From Chitinophagaceae bacterium (GTDB lineage Bacteria > Bacteroidota > Bacteroidia > Chitinophagales > Chitinophagaceae), in contig JAHEZB010000061.1 of the NCBI GenBank assembly GCA_023251285.1, forward strand, positions 1 to 8,432: a stretch of DNA of 8,432 bases. Direction: 5' to 3'. The notes below the pieces were generated by a model. The model was not told where the DNA came from. It made no database searches and worked only from the letters and a program-made list of their open reading frames with translations. Below, one piece after another: positions 1 to 6,742 of this stretch; position 1 is the first letter of the stretch, and each line of letters begins with the position of its first letter. The position numbers and the translations under genes were made by a program.

Positions 1-1097
1 ATCATCAGTTTGATATTGGCCCATTTGTTTATGCAAAGAAAACTTTAGGCAATCTTGAAATAGCAGGCGGAGTCAGGTATGATGTAAGAAATTTTAGTAA
101 CCAGGGATTATATAGTGCGAGAAATCCTGTTACAGGATTTGACCATGTTGTTACCGGCGCCGATACAATTGGTGCAGAACATCCATTTTCTTCTTACAAG
201 CATACTTTTTCAGGAGCAAGTGGAAGCCTTGGCTTGTCTTATAAAATTAATAATCAGTTTAGTATCAAAGCCAATATTGGCAGAGGTTACCGTGCACCGA
301 ATATTTCTGAAATTTCTTCTAATGGTGTGCATCCGGGCACAAATATGTACCAGATTGGAAATACGGATTTCAAACCTGAATTCAGTTTGCAGGAAGACGC
401 AGGCATTGAATTTAATTCAACCCATGTAACGATTAATGCGGATGTTTTTAATAACAACATTCAAAATTATATTTACAATCAGAAGCTGCAAAACTCTGTG
501 GGACAGGATTCAGTGATTGTACCGGGAAATCAGACTTTCAAGTTTGTAGCGGCAAAAGCGAATTTATATGGAGGCGAATTAAGCGTTGACATTCATCCGC
601 ATCCATGGGATTGGCTGCATTTCGAAAATTCACTTTCTGTCGTTTATGCAACGAATAAAGGTGTTCCGGGAGAGGAAAAAATTTCAGACAGTGCCAGATA
701 TTTACCTTTTATTCCGCCATTGCACACCATGTCAGAATTACGGGCGAATATCAAAAAGATTGGAAATGGTTTTGCAAATGCTTTTATAAAAGTTCAGTTT
801 GAAATTTACGCAAAACAAGACCGGGTTTATCTTGAAAATAATACGGAAACACCAACTGCAGGTTACCAGTTATTCAATGCGGGATTCGGTTCGGATATTT
901 TGAACAAAAAAGGGAAGCCGATGTTTAATATTTCTTTCTTTGGAAATAATTTGTTCAACGTGGCTTATCAGTCAGGCCTGAATCGTTTGAAATATTTTGA
1001 ACCTTATCCGAATAATTTTACAGGCCATAACGGTATTTATAATATGGGCAGAAATTTCAGTGTACGTATAGATGTGCCTTTGAATTTTAAAGGGTAA
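1..1097 (+). CDS. TonB-dependent outer-membrane receptor, C-terminal beta-barrel (5' truncated)
   Basis: The reading frame is open from the left edge (first whole codon at 3) to TAA at 1095-1097, giving about 364 visible residues, so the signal peptide, plug domain and first strands lie outside. The visible part has alternating aromatic/polar strands typical of a 22-strand barrel. The signature block RGYRAPNISE at about 285-314 is followed by NGVHPGT, an IGN turn and FKPE, which is the usual 'RAP...E...N..LKPE' barrel motif. The C-terminus (GIYNMGRNFSVRIDVPL) matches the last strand, which in this family is recognised by the Bam machinery. Such receptors import iron complexes, cobalamin, zinc or oligosaccharides using TonB energy. 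The NGVH-containing block and the late segment with NLFNVAYQSGLNRLKYFE resemble ZnuD-like and siderophore-type receptors more than SusC-type glycan receptors, but the substrate cannot be named. No SusD-like partner follows; the next gene is convergent radC, 87 nt away. Confidence 0.93.
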   Translation, partial: HQFDIGPFVYAKKTLGNLEIAGGVRYDVRNFSNQGLYSARNPVTGFDHVVTGADTIGAEHPFSSYKHTFSGASGSLGLSYKINNQFSIKANIGRGYRAPNISEISSNGVHPGTNMYQIGNTDFKPEFSLQEDAGIEFNSTHVTINADVFNNNIQNYIYNQKLQNSVGQDSVIVPGNQTFKFVAAKANLYGGELSVDIHPHPWDWLHFENSLSVVYATNKGVPGEEKISDSARYLPFIPPLHTMSELRANIKKIGNGFANAFIKVQFEIYAKQDRVYLENNTETPTAGYQLFNAGFGSDILNKKGKPMFNISFFGNNLFNVAYQSGLNRLKYFEPYPNNFTGHNGIYNMGRNFSVRIDVPLNFKG

Positions 1098-1184
1098 TAT
1101 CATCGATGCGGTTCAATGATTTTATAAAGTAAAAACTGTAATAAAAAAACAGGAAAAACAGGTATTTCTTTGTTCGCTGTAGAG

Positions 1185-1886
1185 TCACATCATTCCTTCA
1201 TCAGCAAAGCTGTAATATCCTTCATCACTCACGATGAGATGATCCACCACTTCTATATCAAGCAGTTTTCCGGCGCTCTTTAGCCTCGCGGTAATTTCTT
1301 CATCAGCCCTACTTGGGCGGAGGCTTCCGGAAGGATGATTATGACAAAGAACCATTGAAGTTGCCTGCACTTCCAGGGCTTTTAAAAAAATGATTCTGGG
1401 ATCTACAATCGTATGATTGATCCCGCCTTTGCTGATTACTTCAAAATGTTTAACCTTGTTGGATTTGTTTAAAAAGACGATGGCAAAAACTTCATAAGGA
1501 TAATCTTTTAAAGAACTTTTTAAAAAAGCAGCAAGCTGCCCGCTCGAAGTTAAACGCGTTTTCACCAGGTTGTCGGTACCATGCCTTCTTCTCCCCAATT
1601 CGAGAGCCGCCACCAGCGTCACCGCCCTTGCTTCCCCAATTCCATTTACCGTCATCATTTCTTTTATAGAAATTTTGCCCAATTCGTCCAGGTTATTTTT
1701 CCCGAGGGCCAAAACCTTTTTCGCCACATCAATAGCGCTGTCCTTTCCGCTTCCTGAGTTTATCAAAATGGCCAGAAGTTCGGAATCGCTCAGGCTTTCT
1801 TTTCCTTTAGTTAAAAGTTTTTCGCGCGGACGGTCATCTATTGCCCAGTTTTTGATAGAGGTGGAAGAATTGTTAGGACTTTCCAT
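1185..1886 (-). CDS. radC: RadC family JAB/JAMM-domain protein (UPF0758)
   Basis: This encodes 233 residues, a normal full length for RadC. The N-terminal part carries a helix-hairpin-helix-like segment (about residues 70-100, TVNGIGEARAVTLVAALELG). The C-terminal part is a JAMM metalloprotease-like fold with the motif CHNHPSGSLRPSRADEE: His182, His184, Ser186 and Asp195 are the expected zinc ligands and neighbours, and Glu132 in YEVFAIVF is the likely upstream acidic residue. The family was named for DNA repair, but that role was later traced to another gene in E. coli; the actual function is unsettled, and related copies sit on mobile elements. All motif residues are present, so this copy looks intact. 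The ATG at 1884-1886 is preceded by a weak GAAAG a few bases upstream and gives the standard N-terminus before IDDRPREKLL. The gene stands alone, divergent from prs and convergent with the receptor gene. Confidence 0.95.
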   Translation of the reverse strand: MESPNNSSTSIKNWAIDDRPREKLLTKGKESLSDSELLAILINSGSGKDSAIDVAKKVLALGKNNLDELGKISIKEMMTVNGIGEARAVTLVAALELGRRRHGTDNLVKTRLTSSGQLAAFLKSSLKDYPYEVFAIVFLNKSNKVKHFEVISKGGINHTIVDPRIIFLKALEVQATSMVLCHNHPSGSLRPSRADEEITARLKSAGKLLDIEVVDHLIVSDEGYYSFADEGMM

Positions 1887-1895
1887 GACTTTCAG

Positions 1896-1926
1896 TTTAT
1901 TTCCAAAAATATTAATTATAATTTCG
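1896..1926 (+). promoter_or_regulatory. Candidate Bacteroidota-type promoter for prs
   Basis: TTTA at 1896-1899, then exactly 19 nt, then TAATTTCG at 1919-1926. The Bacteroidota housekeeping consensus is TTTG, about 19-21 nt, TAnnTTTG, so each box has one mismatch and the spacing fits. Transcription would begin near 1930-1933 and leave a leader of about 30 nt before the prs ATG at 1961. The boxes were found by eye in AT-rich DNA, so chance remains possible. Confidence 0.35.
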
Positions 1927-1931
1927 CCAAA
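1904..1931 (-). promoter_or_regulatory. Candidate divergent promoter for radC
   Basis: Read on the minus strand, 1911-1904 is TATTTTTG, a perfect TAnnTTTG -7 box, with TTTG at 1931-1928 as the -33 box. The 16-nt gap is shorter than the usual 19-21, which weakens the call. A start about 6 nt past the box would leave a leader of only about 10-12 nt before the radC ATG. The site overlaps the prs candidate promoter. Confidence 0.25.
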
Positions 1932-1960
1932 CTAATTATTTGCTTCACAATTATTTCTAT

Positions 1961-2923
1961 ATGCATCCTAATGTAAAAATCTTTTCGGGAACCGGTTCAC
2001 AGTATCTGGCGAAACAAATTGCTTTAAGATTCGGAGAACCTCTGGGCAAAATAAATATTCAAAAATTCAGCGATGGAGAGATTGGAGTGGAATATTTGGA
2101 AAGTATCCGCGGTCAGTTTGTTTTTTTGATCCAAAGCACCTTTGCACCTACTGATAATTTAATGGAACTGCTGCTGATGATCGATGCAGCCAAACGTGCA
2201 TCTGCGTATAAAGTAATCGCGGTAATTCCGTACTATGGCTATGCGCGCCAGGATAGAAAAGATAAACCACGTGTGGCAATTGGTTCCAAACTGGTTGCCA
2301 ACATGATTGTTGCCGCCGGCGCTGACCGCGTAATCACAATGGATTTACATGCTCCGCAAATTCAGGGATATTTTGATATTCCGGTTGATCACCTGGATTC
2401 ATCGGCAATTTATATTCCTTACATCGAAGATCTGAATCTTGAAAATCTCACCTTCGCTGCGCCTGATGTAGGAAGTGCAAACCGGATCAGAGAGATCGCC
2501 AGTTATTTTGAAGTAGATATGGTAATTTGCGATAAGCATCGGAAGAGAGCCAATGAAATTGCGAGCATGGTTGTAATTGGCGACGTGACTGACAGGAATA
2601 TTGTGTTGATTGATGATATCTGCGATACCGGCGGCACGCTATGTAAAAGTGCAGGATTATTAATAGAAAAAGGTGCTCGAAGTGTAAGAGCTTTTTGTAC
2701 ACACCCGGTGCTCAGTAATGGCGCTTATCAAAATATTGAAAACAGCGTGCTGGAAGAATTGGTGGTGTGCAATACGATACCAATAAAAAAGAGGATTGAT
2801 AAAATAAAGGTCGTTTCCGTTGCCGATCTTTTCGCCATTGCTATTCGCAATGCTTACGAAAATAAAAGCATCAACAGCCTTTTTATCAGGAGTAAAATAC
2901 ACAAGAAAAACCTTGCGGGATGA
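1961..2923 (+). CDS. prs: Ribose-phosphate pyrophosphokinase (PRPP synthetase)
   Basis: The enzyme makes PRPP from ribose 5-phosphate and ATP in the cytosol, the entry substrate for purine, pyrimidine, His, Trp and NAD synthesis. It has 320 residues, normal for class I. Visible landmarks in order are FSDGE (36-40) of the N-terminal half, the ATP-site segment GYARQDRKDKPR (93-104), MDLHAPQIQGYFDIPVDHL (127-145, with the metal-binding His130), APDVGSANR (167-175), the catalytic flexible loop DKHRKRAN (191-198) and the PRPP loop VLIDDICDTGGTL (215-227). The ATG at 1961 is preferred to an in-frame TTG at 1940, because the extra seven residues are not family-like and homologues start a few residues before KIFSG. 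There is no Shine-Dalgarno sequence, as often in Bacteroidota. The gene is not followed by rplY (L25/Ctc), its frequent neighbour in the phylum; instead a convergent dehydrogenase lies 88 nt away. Confidence 0.97.
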   Translation: MHPNVKIFSGTGSQYLAKQIALRFGEPLGKINIQKFSDGEIGVEYLESIRGQFVFLIQSTFAPTDNLMELLLMIDAAKRASAYKVIAVIPYYGYARQDRKDKPRVAIGSKLVANMIVAAGADRVITMDLHAPQIQGYFDIPVDHLDSSAIYIPYIEDLNLENLTFAAPDVGSANRIREIASYFEVDMVICDKHRKRANEIASMVVIGDVTDRNIVLIDDICDTGGTLCKSAGLLIEKGARSVRAFCTHPVLSNGAYQNIENSVLEELVVCNTIPIKKRIDKIKVVSVADLFAIAIRNAYENKSINSLFIRSKIHKKNLAG

Positions 2924-2939
2924 GCGCTCGAGGTTAAAG

Positions 2940-3000
2940 GTTCAAGTTCGGAACGAGCAAAGTTGAACATTGATTATTGAAGATTCAATTCTCACTTCAA
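2940..3000. repeat. Spacer with clustered TTCAA/TTGAA inverted repeats
   Basis: Five TTCAA/TTGAA pentamers lie within 61 nt between the convergent stops of prs and the aldehyde dehydrogenase gene. They form GTTCAA (2940-2945) facing TTGAAC (2963-2968), and TTGAAG (2977-2982) facing CTTCAA (2995-3000). A near-palindrome GTTCGGAAC sits inside the first pair. Each stem is only 6 bp, with loops of 17 and 12 nt, and there is no strong T-tract, so this is a poor intrinsic terminator. It may be a degenerate dispersed intergenic repeat or a weak bidirectional end site. Confidence 0.4.
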
Positions 3001-3011
3001 AATTATTATTC

Positions 3012-4499
3012 TTAATCCTGAATGCGGTCCTTCGTAACCTCATTATTCACCACTCTCCAGATATTCAATGGGTTTTCATTTTTCAATGCATCGGGTAGAA
3101 ATTTATTTTCCCAATTTTGAAAAGCAACAGGCCTTGCAAAACGTTTGATTCCATCTGCTCCTACCGAGGTGAAACGAGAATCTGTAGTAGCGGGAAATGG
3201 TCCGCCATGCTGCATGCTGAGGCATACTTCAACACCGGTTGGCACACCATTTAATATAAATCTTCCACAAATATCTTTTACTGATTCGAGCAATGCAGGA
3301 TTACCGGTAAGATCATTGTCGGTTGCCATTATTGTGGAAGTTAATTGTCCTTCCAGGTTTCGTGCTATTTCAACCATTTCGCCTAAATCTTTACAGGAAA
3401 CAACGAGTGAAAAAGGTCCGAAAACTTCCTGATGCAAGACCGGATTTGCAAGAAAAGTTTCTCCTTTTGTAGTCGCGATCGTAGGCGTGCCTTCATTTTC
3501 TTTTGTTGCGATGTCCGAGCTGGAAACCATTGTCACATTCTTTTGTTGCAAAGCATTGTTTCTTTTCTCTCCAAATGCTTTTGCTATTCCCGCATGAAGC
3601 ATTTTTGCAGGTGCAATTTTTTGAATTTCTTTTCCCAGTAAAGAAACAAATTCTTGCAATTCTTTACTTTCAATTCCAATGATCAAACCCGGATTTGTAC
3701 AAAACTGTCCCACACTTTGCGTAATAGAAGCAGCATACATTTTTGCTATTTCTTCACATGATTGCTTTAGTTTTTCAGGCAATAAAAAAACCGGATTGAT
3801 GCTTCCCATTTCTGCAAAAACAGGGATTGGAACCTTTCTTTGATTTCCCCAATCAAACAACTGTTTTCCACCTCCAAATGATCCGGTAAAACCGACTGCA
3901 CTTGTGCGTGGATGCATCACCAAAAATTTTCCAACTTCCACTGACGCGCCGTGAATGTGCGCAAAAATTCCTTTTGGCATTTTGCATTTCTCTACTGCTT
4001 TTAAAATTGCATTCGCCACCATTTCCGAAGTTTCTGCATGAGCAGGATGCGCTTTTACGATTACAGGACATCCGGCAGCAAACGCACAAGCCGTATCGCC
4101 GCCCGCGGTAGAATAAGCAAAGGGAAAATTGCTGGCGCCAAAAACGACTACCGGGCCAAGAGGAACGAGCATTTTCCGGATGTCGTGAGTCGGCGGTTTT
4201 TTATCAATATTCGCTGTGTCTATAGTTGCTTCCAGCCATTTTCCTCTTTCACCTGCTTCTCCGTATTGATTTAATTGAAAGACTGTTCGGGACAGCTCAC
4301 TTAGTAATCTCGGTTCAGGCAAATTGGTTTCGCGTGTTGCTGTTTTAATTAATTCATCAGCATTATCTTGCAACTCCGTTCCTATTGCCCGCATAAACTC
4401 TGCCCTGGTTTTTAAAGACATATTTCTATATTCATGAAACGCTTTCCACGCTGCTTCCATGGCTATATTAATCTCTTCTGTTGTTGCATCTTTATACAT
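3012..4499 (-). CDS. NADP-type aldehyde dehydrogenase, alpha-ketoglutaric semialdehyde (2,5-dioxovalerate) dehydrogenase type
   Basis: This encodes 495 residues. By family it oxidises 2-oxoglutarate semialdehyde to 2-oxoglutarate with NAD(P)+, the last step of hydroxyproline, glucarate/galactarate and non-phosphorylative pentose catabolism. Landmarks: LVPLGPVVVFGASNFPFAYS (111-130, oxyanion Asn124), the cofactor-site Lys149 in VIVKAHPAH, the nucleotide-binding FTGSFGGG (204-211), catalytic Glu230 in FAEMGSINPVF, nucleophile Cys267 in GQFCTNPG, and EVFGPF (358-363). HGGPFPATTDSRFTSVG (431-447) and the C-terminal NENPLNIWR are characteristic of this subfamily and argue against a generic betaine or succinate-semialdehyde enzyme. 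The start is the only choice: the frame stays open to a stop at 4620-4622 but has no ATG, GTG or TTG. The protein therefore begins at MYKDATTEEI, roughly 25-35 residues later than the classic members I recall. No pathway partners are in the window. Confidence 0.9.
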   Translation of the reverse strand: MYKDATTEEINIAMEAAWKAFHEYRNMSLKTRAEFMRAIGTELQDNADELIKTATRETNLPEPRLLSELSRTVFQLNQYGEAGERGKWLEATIDTANIDKKPPTHDIRKMLVPLGPVVVFGASNFPFAYSTAGGDTACAFAAGCPVIVKAHPAHAETSEMVANAILKAVEKCKMPKGIFAHIHGASVEVGKFLVMHPRTSAVGFTGSFGGGKQLFDWGNQRKVPIPVFAEMGSINPVFLLPEKLKQSCEEIAKMYAASITQSVGQFCTNPGLIIGIESKELQEFVSLLGKEIQKIAPAKMLHAGIAKAFGEKRNNALQQKNVTMVSSSDIATKENEGTPTIATTKGETFLANPVLHQEVFGPFSLVVSCKDLGEMVEIARNLEGQLTSTIMATDNDLTGNPALLESVKDICGRFILNGVPTGVEVCLSMQHGGPFPATTDSRFTSVGADGIKRFARPVAFQNWENKFLPDALKNENPLNIWRVVNNEVTKDRIQD

Positions 4500-4693
4500 A
4501 TGACATGTTTTTTGCGTAAAATGAAATGCAATTAAAGTACTCTTTTTTTCAGAAAATAATTTACCAAATAGGGAATCGCTGGCAATTTTATTCTCAGTAA
4601 AAGGAGAAATAAGTTGAATTTATATTTATAAAAAGATTTATTTAACCTAACAGGTAAGTTATTATCATCAAAAATCCGGCACTGATAATTGCA

Positions 4694-6532
4694 TCATTCG
4701 ACAGTTACTGATTTTGCCAGGTTTCTCGGCTTATCTACATCACAGCCTTTGGCAATTCCAATATAATAAGAAAGCAATTGCAGAGGAATGACGCTTAAAA
4801 GTGGCGCTACCACTTCATTTGCGGGTGGCACAAAAAATACATCGTCAGCCATCGAAGGAATAATATCGTCCCCTTCGGTAATGATGGCGATCACTTTACC
4901 TTTCCTGGCTTTTATTTCCTGGATATTGCTCACAATCTTTGCATGATATTCATCTTTTGTAGCCACAAAAACTACCGGCAGATTTTTATCCACCAAAGCG
5001 ATCGGCCCGTGTTTCATTTCTGCTGCCGGATAACCTTCTGCGTGGATGTAAGAGATTTCTTTCAGTTTTAACGCACCTTCCAGCGCAATGGGGAAATTAT
5101 AGCCGCGTCCCAGGTAAAGTGCATTAATCGCATCTTTATATTTTTCTGCAATCGGTTTTATCAGGTTTCCATCTTTTAAAATCGCAGCTACTTTTTCCGG
5201 AATATTTTCCAATTCTACTAAAAGTTCGCTATATCTCGATTCTTCAATTGTTCCTTTTTCTTTCGCAATTTTTAATGCGATCATCATGAACACCGCCAAC
5301 TGGGCAGTAAACGCTTTTGTTGACGCAACGCCGATCTCCGGACCGGCGTGTGTGTAAGCGCCTGCATCAGAAACACGCGAGATGGAAGAGCCTACGACGT
5401 TTACAATTCCAAAAATAAAAGCGCCTTGTTGTTTGGCTTTTTCAATTGCGACCAAGGTATCTGCAGTTTCGCCACTTTGTGAAACAGCAATAATTACATC
5501 GCCTTTATTGATAATCGGATTTCTGTAACGAAACTCTGATGCGTATTCTACTTCTACCGGAATGCGGCACAGTTCTTCAATAATATATTCTGCTTCCAAG
5601 GCCGCATGCCAGCTGGTACCACAGGCAATAATAATATAGCGGGGCGCATTAATCAGCGCTTCAATGTGATCCTCTATACCTTTCATGGTAATGGTTCCTT
5701 TCTCAGCATCTAATCTTCCGCGGAGACAATCATAAATAGTTGCCGGTTGTTCATAAATTTCTTTAAGCATAAAATGATCGTAACCACCTTTTTCTATTGC
5801 CGCCAGTTCAATATCCAGCTTGCTGATGTAAGGCATTTGTCTTTCATTGCCGAGATTTTTCAGAATAAGTTCGCCCGATTTTATTATGGCAATTTCATAA
5901 TCATTTACGTACACTACTTCCTTGGTGTATTCAAGCATCGGCGTCGCATCAGATCCGAGGAAGTGCTCGTCTTTTCCAATTCCAATAACCAGCGGGCTTC
6001 CTTTGCGGGCTGCAATTATCGTATCCGGATTGTTTGCATCAAGCAGCAAAATAACATAAGCACCGGAGACCCTTTTCAAAGCAATTCGAACCGCTTCTTC
6101 TAACGCGCATTCGGTATTTTTTTGAATATCTTCAATAAAATTCAAAAGGACTTCTGTATCCGTTTCGCTTTTAAAAGTGTAACCTTTTTTTATCAATTCT
6201 GCCTTTAACTGAGCATAATTTTCAATGATGCCATTGTGAATCATGGCAAGCTTTCCGTTGTTGCTTTTATGCGGATGTGCATTTACATCGCTCGGCTCGC
6301 CATGGGTAGCCCAGCGTGTGTGGCCGATACCAATATGCGCATTTACAGGTTTCCCAATTAATGACTCTTCCAGTTCCGCAACCTTTCCCTTTTTCTTAAA
6401 AACCTCCAATCCATTTTCGTTGATAAGTGCAATTCCGGTACTGTCGTAGCCACGGTATTCCTGCCTTTTAAGACCTGTAATGATAATGGGATACGCTTCC
6501 CTCGGCCCGATATAACCAACTATTCCACACAT
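4694..6532 (-). CDS. glmS: Glutamine--fructose-6-phosphate aminotransferase (isomerizing)
   Basis: GlmS makes glucosamine 6-phosphate from fructose 6-phosphate and glutamine, the committed step to UDP-GlcNAc for peptidoglycan and lipopolysaccharide. Its 612 residues match the usual length of about 610. The start is fixed by MCGIVGYIG: Met removal exposes the N-terminal nucleophile Cys2 of the glutaminase domain. That domain also shows HTRWATHG (71-78), HNGIIEN (99-105) and SETDTEV (122-128). The first SIS domain has CGTSWHAALEAE (304-315) and SQSGETADT (351-359). The second contains GRGYNFPIALEGALKLKEIS and HAEGYPAAEMKHGP (497-510). The C-tail DVDKPRNLAKSVTVE contains the conserved Lys (607) that closes the active site. 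No glmS ribozyme is expected outside Firmicutes and none is evident in the 5' region, which has an A-rich stretch and no Shine-Dalgarno. The gene lies 194 nt upstream of the dehydrogenase gene on the same strand, too far to presume an operon. Confidence 0.98.
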   Translation of the reverse strand: MCGIVGYIGPREAYPIIITGLKRQEYRGYDSTGIALINENGLEVFKKKGKVAELEESLIGKPVNAHIGIGHTRWATHGEPSDVNAHPHKSNNGKLAMIHNGIIENYAQLKAELIKKGYTFKSETDTEVLLNFIEDIQKNTECALEEAVRIALKRVSGAYVILLLDANNPDTIIAARKGSPLVIGIGKDEHFLGSDATPMLEYTKEVVYVNDYEIAIIKSGELILKNLGNERQMPYISKLDIELAAIEKGGYDHFMLKEIYEQPATIYDCLRGRLDAEKGTITMKGIEDHIEALINAPRYIIIACGTSWHAALEAEYIIEELCRIPVEVEYASEFRYRNPIINKGDVIIAVSQSGETADTLVAIEKAKQQGAFIFGIVNVVGSSISRVSDAGAYTHAGPEIGVASTKAFTAQLAVFMMIALKIAKEKGTIEESRYSELLVELENIPEKVAAILKDGNLIKPIAEKYKDAINALYLGRGYNFPIALEGALKLKEISYIHAEGYPAAEMKHGPIALVDKNLPVVFVATKDEYHAKIVSNIQEIKARKGKVIAIITEGDDIIPSMADDVFFVPPANEVVAPLLSVIPLQLLSYYIGIAKGCDVDKPRNLAKSVTVE

Positions 6533-6682
6533 AAATTTTCAATTTTTTTTATTGCACAAAATAAGCAAAAAGTGCATATTCAATAATTTTTTGAAAGAAG
6601 ACTGAACCTATTGATATAAGCTTGAATCAGGTTTGGTTGTATTACAGTAAAGCAATAAATAATCGGAAGTTTTGTTTTTATT
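6533..6682 (-). promoter_or_regulatory. 5' region of glmS, probable promoter location
   Basis: These 150 nt lie between the glmS start and the upstream terminator, so the glmS promoter should be here. On the minus strand TTATTTTG (6564-6557) differs from the TAnnTTTG box by one base, but its best TTG partner (6583-6581) is about 16 nt away, shorter than usual. TGCAC (6553-6557) and GTGCA (6572-6576) form a short inverted repeat around this box, which could be an operator or nothing. No riboswitch-like structure is recognised. Confidence 0.25.
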
Positions 6683-6724
6683 AATTAAAAAAGCACCTGT
6701 AATAATGAAGGTGCTTTTTTAATT
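6683..6724 (-). terminator. Strong intrinsic terminator downstream of the DUF6600-like gene
   Basis: The arms 6683-6698 and 6709-6724 are perfectly complementary over 16 bp around a 10-nt loop (6699-6708). The core is GCACCT/AGGTGC, flanked by six A on one side and six T on the other, so the hairpin has a U-tract when read in either direction. It begins 19 nt past the stop of the leftward lipoprotein gene and lies upstream of glmS, so its clear role is to end that transcript and insulate glmS. No rightward gene ends here. Confidence 0.9.
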
Positions 6725-6742
6725 TGTGCCTTTTAAATCATT

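Noticed and set aside
115..429. A 104-codon frame overlapping the receptor
   Set aside because: It lies in an alternative frame within a continuous receptor coding region whose translation shows clear beta-barrel motifs.
1098..1184. Terminator between the receptor and radC genes
   Set aside because: Only A/T runs and a repeated ACAGG are present; I could not form a convincing GC-containing stem.
1570..1935. Open frame of 121 codons opposite radC
   Set aside because: It is fully antisense to the conserved radC reading frame; its translation is low in recognisable motifs and has no separate promoter or family resemblance.
1940..1960. TTG start extending Prs by seven residues
   Set aside because: The extension is not family-like, TTG is rarer, and the ATG at 1961 gives the normal PRPP synthetase N-terminus.
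4500..4693. Terminator or small gene between glmS and the dehydrogenase
   Set aside because: The best hairpin is ACCT-AAC-AGGT near 4647-4657, with only 4 bp and no T-tract; no start codon with a credible frame was found.
6533..6682. glmS ribozyme/riboswitch upstream of glmS
   Set aside because: The ribozyme is known from Firmicutes and relatives, and the 150-nt region is AT-rich without the expected GC-rich pseudoknot structure.
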